Shown piece after piece: positions 1-5,534 of a DNA stretch of 7,497 nucleotides. The DNA is taken from positions 1 through 7,497 of the forward strand of contig DAISJM010000091.1 in assembly GCA_036821485.1 (NCBI GenBank). The letters are read 5' to 3'. The notes beneath the pieces were generated by a model. It was given only the letters and a program-made list of their open reading frames with translations, made no database searches and was not told where the DNA came from. The translations under genes and the position numbers were made by a program. This stretch comes from DAISJM01 sp036821485 (GTDB lineage: Bacteria > Verrucomicrobiota > Kiritimatiellia > CAIQIC01 > JAGNIJ01). Numbering within the stretch: the first letter of the stretch is position 1; every line of letters starts with the position of its first letter.

Positions 1-880
1 TCAAGCTGGTGCAGCCGAAGAACGCCCCGTCCAAGATACTGGTGACGCTGTCGGGGATTGTGACGCTGGTCAGGCTGGTGCAATACGAGAAGGCGTACGG
101 CTTGATGCTGGTGACGCTGTTGGGGATCGCGATGCTGATCAGGCCGGTGCAACGTTCGAAGGCGCCCCCCCCGATGCTGTTGACACTGTCAGGGATCGTG
201 ATGCTGATCAGTCCGGTGCAGCCCTTGAAAGCATTCCGGCCGATGCTGGTGACGCTATCGGGGATCGTGTAGCTTCCGGTTTTGCCGCCCGGACATTGGA
301 TCAGTGTCGCCTGGCTCTTGTTGAACATAACCCCGTCCTGACTGGCAAAGGCGAGGTTGAGCGCATCTACGGTTATCGCCAAGAGGCCGGGACAGCCTGA
401 GAACGCCTCGTTGCCGATGCTGATCACGCTGTTAGGGAGCGCGATGCTGGTCAGGGCGCAATTCGCGAATGCGCACGCCCCAATGGTGGTAACGCTGTTG
501 GGGATTGCGACGTTGGCCAGAGCGAAGCAGTTACAGAATGCATACTGCCCTATGCTGGTGACGCTGTTGGGGATCGCGACGCTGGTCAGGCCGGTGAGGC
601 CATAGAACGCTTGCGGCCCGATGCTGGTGACGCTGTTGGGGATCGTGATGCTGGTCAGCCCAGTGCAGCCGAAGAACGCATGCCCCCCGATGCTGGTCAC
701 CGGCAGGCCGTTGATCGTGCCAGGGATGTTCACCGCGCCTCCCGACCCCCTGTAGCGGGTGATGGTGACCGCCCCAGCATCGATCCTGTAGTCAAAATCC
801 TGGGCCCGCACCGCCGCGGACAGCGTGCAGAGCAGCAGCAGCAGTCGCGTCGTGGTGGAGGATGTGAAATGCACGGCCAT
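1..880 (-). CDS. Secreted BspA-like leucine-rich repeat (LRR_5) protein, C-terminus cut by window edge
   Basis: The minus frame is open for 293 codons from ATG 880 to the left edge. A signal peptide is visible: short basic N-region, hydrophobic core 'LLLLLCTLSAAV', likely cleavage after A26 ('VRA|Q'). A short leader ('DFDYRIDAGAVTIT', then 'GGAVNIPGTINGLPVTSIG') opens the repeat array. About nine LRR_5 repeats of 23 residues follow, pattern 'IGxxAFxGCTGLTSITIPNSVTS'. The fourth repeat is one residue short. The fifth carries an insertion around 'QDGVMFNKSQATLIQCPGG', a variant I recall from this family. BspA-type repeats are extracellular or surface domains often linked to adhesion or binding; the ligand here is unknown. 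An in-frame ATG at 919 would add 13 residues ('MKRSFAETTRSKR'). I prefer 880 because it gives a normal-length signal peptide, although its GAAGAGG (plus 881-887) abuts the start with no spacing. GTG at 874 is a third option. No frameshift is seen. Confidence 0.9.
   Translation of the reverse strand, partial: MAVHFTSSTTTRLLLLLCTLSAAVRAQDFDYRIDAGAVTITRYRGSGGAVNIPGTINGLPVTSIGGHAFFGCTGLTSITIPNSVTSIGPQAFYGLTGLTSVAIPNSVTSIGQYAFCNCFALANVAIPNSVTTIGACAFANCALTSIALPNSVISIGNEAFSGCPGLLAITVDALNLAFASQDGVMFNKSQATLIQCPGGKTGSYTIPDSVTSIGRNAFKGCTGLISITIPDSVNSIGGGAFERCTGLISIAIPNSVTSIKPYAFSYCTSLTSVTIPDSVTSILDGAFFGCTSL
36..710. repeat. 69-bp periodic coding repeat of the LRR array
   Basis: Copies related to 'atgctggtgacgctgttggg' (plus strand) begin at 36, 105, 174, 243, 417, 483, 552, 621 and 690. 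Spacing is 69 bp except 243 to 417 (174 bp, the repeat with the insertion) and 417 to 483 (66 bp, the 22-residue repeat). Some units are nearly identical in DNA, for example those at 552 and 621, so the array can probably expand, contract or be homogenised by recombination. Confidence 0.9.
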
Positions 881-1076
881 CCTCTTCGAGCGCGTTGTTT
901 CTGCAAAAGAGCGTTTCATCGCGGAAATCCACTTAGTACGATAACCTCTCTCCTATTTGTATCGAATTAGCAAGAGCCAATTTGGCAGATCGAGACGATT
1001 CGCCAATTTCGCTGCACATGAACCCAGTATGACCCAGTCGCTGCGACCCATTCCGCCAAGCTGACATGCCGCTCGC

Positions 1077-1547
1077 TTACGCACTTCCTTTAGCCAAGCC
1101 GGTTCCGACCAACGCCCCCCTCAGGGCATGCACCGGGGTCGACAGCGCCCGGACGTCATCGGCCAGTTGCTCGCACTTGCCCCGCAGGGCCTGAAACTCG
1201 GCCTGGGTGGGCAGATCGGAAACGGTGAGCCCTCTGTTCTCACCGTCCGTGTTCCCGAACGTAACCGCCACCTGGTTGGCCCCTGAAGGGTGCACTACCG
1301 GTGTCGCACCGTAGAACCCGACCTTGTCCCCGGCCGCGCCGACGATTGTTTCCCACGAGTATCCCCCGGCATGGCGCTTCAGCGTCCCCTGCGTCACGTT
1401 AAGATCAGGTAGCCCGTCGGAACCGTTCCGCTCGACGGGTCTGCCGTCACCAGCCGCCGGCCTGATCTGGGTCCACGTCCCCGGCGTGCCCGCCGCCGTG
1501 CACCGGAACATCCCGCCCAGGGCATCGCGCCAGAGCTTGGTCATCAC
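1077..1547 (-). CDS. Phage-tail-like module protein, probably N-terminally truncated by an in-frame TGA
   Basis: The open frame runs from GTG 1547 (or ATG 1544) to a TAA at 1079-1077, 156 aa. Near the N-terminus is 'LWRDALGGMFRCTAAGTPGTW', shown here in part, then 'LKRHAGGYSWETIVGAAGDKV' and 'GFYGATPVVHPSGANQVAV'. The end is helical and coiled-coil-like: 'LPTQAEFQALRGKCEQLADD', then 'VRALSTPVHALRGALVGTG', ending 'LAKGSA'. I recall this layout from small Verrucomicrobiota proteins annotated as phage structural or tail-like; the role is not established. The same frame continues upstream with protein-like residues ('GQRVTTYQNGAPTTTIGPPV', 'SGTHV') as far as a TGA at 1625-1623. The real gene therefore probably began further upstream and is broken. 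A short surviving product is possible. Confidence 0.6.
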   Translation of the reverse strand: MMTKLWRDALGGMFRCTAAGTPGTWTQIRPAAGDGRPVERNGSDGLPDLNVTQGTLKRHAGGYSWETIVGAAGDKVGFYGATPVVHPSGANQVAVTFGNTDGENRGLTVSDLPTQAEFQALRGKCEQLADDVRALSTPVHALRGALVGTGLAKGSA

Positions 1548-1625
1548 ATGCGTCCCGCTTACCGGCGGGCCGATGGTCGTGGTGGGCGCGCCGTTCTGGT
1601 ACGTGGTAACGCGCTGGCCGATTCA

Positions 1626-1742
1626 CAGCCTTGGCCCAGCGTCGGACTGACCGTCTTCTACCGGCCTAGACATCCGTGCCAGGCCGGTTTGCGGGGCCTG
1701 ATCGACGGGAGGGCTGAGATAGCGAGTATGCCGCCAGACGAT
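1626..1742 (-). pseudogene. Upstream in-frame remnant of the tail-like gene, separated by TGA 1625-1623
   Basis: In the same frame as the 1077-1547 gene, and beyond its upstream TGA, is an open stretch back to another TGA at 1745-1743. It encodes 'RYLSPPVDQAPQTGLARMSR', then 'PVEDGQSDAGPRL'. The two-fold 'PV(D/E)' pattern and the continuity with 'IGQRVTTYQNG' after the stop suggest one ancestral N-terminus; ATG 1673 is a candidate original start. Restoring 'CTGGTGAATGGC' in place of the observed 'CTGTGAATCGGC' would read 'LVNG' through the site, so a pair of small indels is as likely as a point nonsense change. This is inferred from residue texture only. Confidence 0.35.
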
Positions 1743-1959
1743 TCAAGTGACCTCGCCATCACCGATGTCGCGGCCAAGTGGTCGGCCAATCCGACGTCCG
1801 ACCCGGCCTGAGCGGAGATCAGACTGCCCGTCCAGGACCGTCAGCGACCCGCCGACGCAGGCTCAGGTCCAGGCGATCAATGACGGCTTGGTCACCGCTA
1901 TTACGCTACTTAGTGAAATCCGGGCGGCGGTGGTCGAGAAGGGTTACGGCGCACAATGA
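1730..1959 (+). pseudogene. Frame-broken fragment of a second tail-like module (C-terminal part)
   Basis: Plus-strand codons 1837-1956 encode 'TVSDPPTQAQVQAINDGLV', then 'TAITLLSEIRAAVVEKGYGAQ' in part, ending at TGA 1957-1959. This resembles the end of the neighbouring minus-strand protein ('LTVSDLPTQAEFQALRGK'), so the two look like related C-terminal modules lying head to head. Just upstream, in a different frame, 'SDLAITDVAAKWSANPTSDP' ends at TGA 1809-1811 and also looks protein-like. No single frame joins the two pieces and no convincing start with a ribosome site is seen, so I read this as a frameshifted remnant rather than a working gene. Confidence 0.45.
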
Positions 1960-2044
1960 CGACGCACTGACGCTGTTCCTACTGACTGTGCAGCACTTCT
2001 CATCACGAACCTGTCGAGAGAGCAGCAGTGGGCGTTGAGGCAGT

Positions 2045-2224
2045 ATGTTCTTCCATTGCGAGATTACCGGCGGGGTTGCGAGGAAGACATCCGAGTCATC
2101 GGAGTCCGCCTTCTTTGCCGCGGACAGACTGCCGGAGCTGTCGTTGAGCAGGGTTCTGCCGAGTCAGATTCAGGCGTTCTTTCAGGCTGTTTACGCGGGA
2201 AAGACCGAAGCACAGTATGACTGA
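2045..2224 (+). pseudogene. NUDIX hydrolase, C-terminal remnant
   Basis: A short open frame of 59 codons follows ATG 2045 and ends at TGA 2222-2224. It encodes 'MFFHCEITGGVARKTSESSE', then 'SAFFAADRLPELSLSRVLPS', then 'QIQAFFQAVYAGKTEAQYD'. The pattern 'F.CE.TGG....S.E...FFA.D.LP.LS..RVLPSQI' is the familiar C-terminal end of ADP-ribose-pyrophosphatase-like NUDIX hydrolases. The catalytic NUDIX box (GX5EX7REUXEEXGU) is absent: the same frame is closed by a TGA at 2036-2038, nine nucleotides before the ATG, and no NUDIX box is visible in other frames upstream. The piece is therefore a 3' stub, probably left when the rest was deleted or displaced, and could not hydrolyse a nucleotide diphosphate substrate. 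Confidence 0.6.
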
Positions 2225-2346
2225 GATCGATGCGCTGCAGGCCACACCGGGATTGCGCCTGGGTTGGCAATCGGACATGACTGGCCCGGCGTGCCTGTGC
2301 CCGAACATCGAACCTGCGCTCCTCCCGCCCCCTCCCGACCGCCAAA

Positions 2347-2368
2347 ATGTTTGGCAAATGTTTGGTAA
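2347..2368. repeat. Two tandem 11-bp copies (ATGTTTGGCAA / ATGTTTGGTAA)
   Basis: Two adjacent 11-mers differ at one base. They sit directly before the 10-bp repeats and about 125 bp from the tRNA 3' end. Function unknown; possibly part of an integrase or accessory-protein binding region. Confidence 0.7.
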
Positions 2369-2370
2369 TG

Positions 2371-2410
2371 GTGCAGAGCGGTGCACAGTAGTGCACAGTG
2401 GTGCACGGAG
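2371..2410. repeat. Four tandem 10-bp repeats, GTGCACAGTG-like
   Basis: Four consecutive 10-mers are seen: GTGCAGAGCG, GTGCACAGTA, GTGCACAGTG and GTGCACGGAG. Each starts with GTGCA, and three contain the palindrome GTGCAC. A spacing close to one helical turn would place a protein on the same DNA face at each copy. The position beside a tRNA attachment site makes arm-type integrase sites or an excisionase/operator array the leading guesses. They are too short and unspaced to be a CRISPR array. Confidence 0.65.
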
Positions 2411-2433
2411 AGGCGCGGATTCAAGAAGCGTGC

Positions 2434-2469
2434 CAAGAATGAAGAAAAGCCGCTGAAGGCCAGCGGCTT
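2434..2469 (-). terminator. Rho-independent terminator downstream of the tRNA-Met 3' end
   Basis: Read on the minus strand, a perfect 9-bp stem AAGCCGCTG/CAGCGGCTT (plus 2447-2455 with 2461-2469) and a 5-nt loop are followed by TTTTCTTCATTCTT. This is a classic intrinsic terminator, 25 nt past the tRNA CCA. It matches the original tRNA transcription unit and shows that the tRNA's 3' flank is on the left. Confidence 0.8.
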
Positions 2470-2473
2470 AAGT

Positions 2474-2488
2474 CGTTGCGGCGCAACG
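2474..2488. other. Small hairpin CGTTGC-GGC-GCAACG
   Basis: A perfect 6-bp inverted repeat with a 3-nt loop lies between the tRNA CCA and the terminator. It may serve in tRNA 3' trailer processing or as a recombinase or accessory-protein site. It has no T-tract of its own, so I do not call it a terminator. Confidence 0.5.
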
Positions 2489-2493
2489 TAAAT

Positions 2494-2545
2494 TGGTTGC
2501 GGGGGCTGGATTCGAACCAGCGACCTTCAGGTTATGAGCCTGAAG
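2494..2545 (-). tRNA. Partial elongator tRNA-Met(CAU): 3' half only, candidate attachment site
   Basis: The complement of 2494-2545 reads, 5' to 3': anticodon stem-loop CTTCAGG-CTCATAA-CCTGAAG (anticodon CAT), variable region, T-arm GCTGG-TTCGAAT-CCAGC, acceptor 3' strand CCCCGCA, discriminator A and encoded CCA (plus 2494-2496). The matching 5' acceptor strand TGCGGGG and the D-arm should lie beyond 2545, but the sequence there (CGCAACCGGATATTCC on plus) shows neither. The gene is cut right at the 5' side of the anticodon stem, a common crossover position for tyrosine integrases. A working tRNA cannot form from this piece. The lack of the three-G:C anticodon stem of initiator tRNA supports an elongator identity. 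Confidence 0.85.
2525..2545. other. Candidate att core (tRNA anticodon stem-loop)
   Basis: The perfect inverted repeat CTTCAGG/CCTGAAG around TTATGAG is where tRNA similarity ends. It directly precedes integrase-derived coding sequence, so this is the probable recombination junction. With the tRNA's 3' half to the left, the inserted element should extend to the right, with an intact or reconstituted tRNA-Met at its far end outside the window. No second copy is visible within the window. Confidence 0.55.
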
Positions 2546-3373
2546 CGCAACCGGATATTCCCGCCTTTTCCTCGATATTCACGGCTTCAAGCTGATTCCG
2601 GTTGGCGGACAACCTCGGCGTGGAGCATCAATCCCTTCTCCGGCGTGCCCTCACGCGAAACCGAGACGATCTTCCGCAAGCCGTTCACCCCGGAGGAACT
2701 CGAGGCCTTCGTGGACGCGGCGCACGACGACGACTTCACCCGGCCAATCCTCATCACCGGTATCTGTACGGCCATGCGCCGGGGCGACTGCTGCCTGTTG
2801 AAGTGGGCCGACGTTGACCTTGCCCCGCGGTTCATCACCGTGAAGACGGCCAAGACCGGCGTGACGGTGGCAATCCCGATCTTCCCCATGCTCTACGACG
2901 AACTCGCCCGGCACCCGCACAACGCCGCCCTGTCTGCGTGCGGCAACGCACAGGCAGGCGGCTACGCCTTCCCGGAAGCGGCGGCCATGTACGAGGAGAA
3001 CCCCGACGGAATCACCTGGCGGGTCCGCAAGGTGTTCGCCGCCGCCGACTTCAAGGACGCCGACGAGGACGAGGAGAACGGGAACGGCGACGCGCCCGAC
3101 GCGGACGCCATCCGCGGCGAGATTCACGCCGAACGCAAGGACGGACTGCGCCGCGCCAGCGTGCGGGACTTCCACAGCTTCCGCGTTACATGGGTGACAC
3201 TGGCGCTGACTGCCGGCGTGCCGCTTGAACTCGTGCAGAAGGTCACGGGGCACAAAACGGTTGACGTTACCAAGACGCCGAAAGACCAGATGCTTGAGAT
3301 CCTCGACGGGGCCACGGCCAAGACGTGGAAGAAAGACGTCGCCCGACTCCGGACATTTGTCGCCTGCCTGTGA
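2534..3373 (+). pseudogene. Decayed tyrosine recombinase (integrase), catalytic Tyr and N-terminal domain missing
   Basis: The 279-codon frame holds a recognisable tyrosine-recombinase catalytic core. 'FTPEELEAFVDAA' (51-63) is followed by the Arg-I region 'GICTAMRRGDCCLLKW' (76-91; likely R82), the beta-hairpin Lys region 'ITVKTAKTG' (101-109), an acidic insert (173-191), box II 'HSFR' (H214, R217) and 'VTGHKT' with H240. After H240 the sequence goes straight to 'VDVTKTPKDQM', and no tyrosine occurs anywhere in the last 39 residues. Homologues I recall carry 'HYFxPGRE'-like residues there, so an in-frame deletion of roughly 25-30 codons seems to have removed the nucleophile. The first ~30 codons derive from tRNA antisense and spacer, so ATG 2534 is accidental. 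A core-binding domain is absent, and 'LADN' in another frame near 2603-2614 hints at a frameshift. Strand cleavage by this protein is not expected. Confidence 0.85.
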
Positions 3374-3593
3374 CGGAGGCAGACACAGACGGCGCTGTGA
3401 CCTGCCCGCCGTAGGCCCGACGCAGGCAGGCGCGCCAGTCTTCGTCGCCCGCTCGAAGCTTATGGGAGGCATCAGGAAAAGACGCGCTGATAATAGGCGT
3501 TGTCGGAGCTATTCTTTTTCTTATTGCATCTTTTCCGCGAAAGACGCATGTTCATTATCGTCCTAAACGGATATTCAGGCATTCTTGAACTGT

Positions 3594-3598
3594 GGGAG
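3594..3598 (+). promoter_or_regulatory. Ribosome binding site GGGAG fixing the rloA start at 3605
   Basis: GGGAG lies 6 nt before ATG 3605. The same frame is open back to a TTG at 3500, but that extension is low in resemblance to any RloA N-terminus and includes this site, whereas 'MLIEFNVTNFLSFKN' from 3605 is the normal family beginning. The spacer 3374-3604 should hold the operon promoter. Its right half (3470-3605) is visibly more AT-rich than the integrase. I see no convincing -35/-10 pair (TTGCAT at 3524 has only a weak partner near 3547). Confidence 0.65.
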
Positions 3599-3604
3599 TC
3601 ATCT

Positions 3605-4882
3605 ATGCTTATAGAATTCAATGTGACGAACTTCCTTTCCTTCAAGAACCGGGCGACTTTCAGCATGGTGGCCTCGACTGACGACACCCTGGAAGAGTCG
3701 AACGTCATTGCCACGGAGAAACACCGTCTGGTGCGCAGTGCGGTTGTGTACGGTGCGAATGCCAGCGGGAAGAGCAACCTGCTAGCAGCGTTGAACCTGA
3801 TGCGCCGCATGGTTTTGACCTCGTCCAAAGACACCCAGGTAAACGAGGAGATTGACGTCGAGCCGTTCCTGCTTTCTACGGAATGTGACGGCAAACCTTC
3901 GCAATTCGAGGTGGTCTTCCTCCAAGGTGGAACTCTGTACCGCTATGGGTTCCAAACCGACCGGAAGCGCGTGCATGCTGAATGGCTCTTCTCGCGACCG
4001 AGCACGAAAGAAGCCACCTACTTCAAGCGTGAAGCCCAGAACATCGACGTGAACGTAGACCGCTTCAAGGAGGGGAAAGGGCTGGAAGAGCGCACGCGTG
4101 AGAATGCGCTCTTCCTGTCGGTCTGCGCGCAGTTCAACGGAGATGTCGCGACAGGACTACTCAAGTGGTTCCAGAATTTGCGGACGATGCAGGGATTTGC
4201 GCCAATGGGATTTGCCCCTGTGACGATTGACAAGTTGAAGGCGCCGAAACATAAGGGGCGGGTCTTGGAGTTGACCAAGGTCACCGATCCCGGCATCACG
4301 GACTTTGATCTTCAACAAAAGAAGCTGACGCTCCAGGACTTGCCGAAAGAATTGCCGGATGAGATCAAGAAGGACATCATCAACGATGGACCTGTGATCG
4401 TGGAATTGAAGACGACGCACCGCAAGGTCGACGGCGCGAACAAGGACGTTGGCGAGGTCATCTTCGATCTGGAAGACAACGAATCAGGGGGCACTCAGAA
4501 ACTGGTCAAACTGACCGGGCCGATTCTGGATACACTGGAGACGGGCAAGGTTCTCGTTGTGGACGAGTTGGATTCGCGGATGCATCCCCTGTTGACACGG
4601 TTGATCGTGTCGCTGTTCAACTCGCCAGCGAACGGGTCGAATGCCCAGTTGATCTTCGCTTCGCACGACACGACGCTGCTGACGCCGAAGCTATTTCGCC
4701 GGGATCAAATTTGGTTCACGGAGAAGGACCAGTACGGGGCGACGGACCTCTACTCGCTTGTGGAATTGAAGGGGGTTCGCAAGGAAGCAGCGTTCGGGAA
4801 GGAGTACATCCAGGGCAAGTACGGGGCGATTCCGTTCATCGGGGATCCCGAGTGGCTCTTGTGCGAGGGCTGCCATGAGTAA
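3605..4882 (+). CDS. rloA: RloA-type AAA/ABC-like ATPase (AbiLi-like), first gene of the defence-like operon
   Basis: This is a 425-aa protein of the AAA_15/AAA_21 type, related to SMC/ABC head ATPases. The start 'MLIEFNVTNFLSFKN' is the family's first beta-strand and 'F.SFK' motif. Walker A is 'GANASGKS' (G50-S57). An ABC-signature-like 'ESGGTQ' lies at 293-298, Walker B 'VLVVDELD' at 316-323 (D320, E321), and the switch His in 'ASHDTTLL' at H354. The C-terminal 'GKYGAIPFI' also fits the family. All ATPase elements are intact. RloA proteins pair with RloB; similar ATPase plus RloB pairs form AbiL-type abortive-infection systems, in which the ATPase is thought to sense or gate a toxic partner. 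The sensor input is unknown. It overlaps rloB by 8 nt (ATG inside the last codons), which suggests coupled translation and a fixed ratio. I am confident of family, less so of biological role. Confidence 0.9.
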   Translation: MLIEFNVTNFLSFKNRATFSMVASTDDTLEESNVIATEKHRLVRSAVVYGANASGKSNLLAALNLMRRMVLTSSKDTQVNEEIDVEPFLLSTECDGKPSQFEVVFLQGGTLYRYGFQTDRKRVHAEWLFSRPSTKEATYFKREAQNIDVNVDRFKEGKGLEERTRENALFLSVCAQFNGDVATGLLKWFQNLRTMQGFAPMGFAPVTIDKLKAPKHKGRVLELTKVTDPGITDFDLQQKKLTLQDLPKELPDEIKKDIINDGPVIVELKTTHRKVDGANKDVGEVIFDLEDNESGGTQKLVKLTGPILDTLETGKVLVVDELDSRMHPLLTRLIVSLFNSPANGSNAQLIFASHDTTLLTPKLFRRDQIWFTEKDQYGATDLYSLVELKGVRKEAAFGKEYIQGKYGAIPFIGDPEWLLCEGCHE

Positions 4883-5534
4883 GCCCTGGGAACGCGCGGA
4901 GGGTTACAGGCGGCGCGAGGATACGCGGGTCATTCGCAATCGCATCCTGATTGTCTGCGAAGGCGAGAAGACGGAACCCAACTATTTCCGCAAGTTCTCC
5001 GTGGACATTGACCTCGTCGAAGTCGATGTTCAGGGCATCGGCGCGAACACGTTGAGCTTGGTCGGGGACGCCGTTGCCCGGCGGGACGACGCCTCGCGAG
5101 AAGGGACACCCTACAACCAAGTATGGTGTGTCTTCGATCGGGATGTCTTCCCTGCGGGCAACTTCAATGAAGCATTCCGTCTCGCGAGAACAAACCGAAT
5201 ACGGGTGGCCTACTCAAACCAGTGCTTTGAGCTATGGTACTTTCTGCACTTCAATTTCAGCGACGCCGCCCTCCACCGACAGGCGTACGGCGACAAACTC
5301 ACCGGGTTGCTCGGGCGGAAATATCAGAAGAACGATACCAAGATGTATGATCTTCTTAAGGACCGGCAAGCGACCGCTATGCAGAATGCGCGAAAACTGC
5401 TGACGCGATACGTGCCCTGCAATCCTGAGAAGCACAATGGCCCACGACAGACAACATCCACAAACCTGAAACGGGAGCACGCTAATGTTGACAACGGCAC
5501 AACTGCAAGCGCTGATGGCCGACACGGAATCTGA
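4875..5534 (+). CDS. rloB: RloB-family Toprim-like protein (AbiLii-like putative effector)
   Basis: This 219-aa protein shows the RloB pattern: an arginine-rich N-terminus, then 'ILIVCEGEKTEPNYF' (24-38) with acidic residues E29, E31 and E34, 'VWCVFDRD' (83-90; D88, D90) and 'SNQCFELWYFLHF' (114-126; E119). Together these make a Toprim-like acidic metal-binding fold, and all the landmarks are intact. RloB/AbiLii proteins are putative nucleases or nucleotide-acting effectors partnered with RloA; their exact chemistry is not settled. GAGGG at 4865-4869, inside rloA, lies 5 nt before ATG 4875. The 3' end is odd: the last 16 codons lie within the next gene in another frame, and the tail 'ANVDNGTTASADGRHGI' does not look conserved. 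The conserved C-terminal helix around 'TTSTNLKREH' is still in frame. The protein may have been lengthened slightly by loss of an earlier stop. Confidence 0.87.
   Translation: MSKPWERAEGYRRREDTRVIRNRILIVCEGEKTEPNYFRKFSVDIDLVEVDVQGIGANTLSLVGDAVARRDDASREGTPYNQVWCVFDRDVFPAGNFNEAFRLARTNRIRVAYSNQCFELWYFLHFNFSDAALHRQAYGDKLTGLLGRKYQKNDTKMYDLLKDRQATAMQNARKLLTRYVPCNPEKHNGPRQTTSTNLKREHANVDNGTTASADGRHGI

Noticed and set aside
9..970. Plus-strand open frames across the LRR region
   Set aside because: They are antisense echoes of the 69-bp repeats; the minus strand gives a signal peptide and textbook LRR_5 repeats.
2371..2410. CRISPR-like repeats
   Set aside because: Units are 10 bp, directly abutting, with no spacers and no cas genes in view.
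2217..2456. Possible 79-codon plus gene after the NUDIX stub
   Set aside because: No recognisable domain or ribosome site, and its second half is made of the short direct repeats and the terminator stem.
3364..3430. Terminator after the integrase (CTGCCT...AGGCAG and CCTGCC...GGCAGG inverted repeats)
   Set aside because: Stems are only 6 bp and no T-tract follows, so a terminator call is not supported.
2651..3472. Long minus open frame opposite the integrase
   Set aside because: High-GC shadow frame: the plus strand holds ordered recombinase motifs, whereas this translation is low-complexity with no family features.
3524..3558. Sigma70-type promoter for the operon (TTGCAT with CATGTT or CATTAT)
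   Set aside because: The -10 candidates are poor or at the wrong spacing; the region is AT-rich but gives no convincing pair.
3500..3604. TTG-initiated 35-codon extension of rloA
   Set aside because: It does not resemble the RloA N-terminus, and a good GGGAG site and the normal family start are at 3594-3605.
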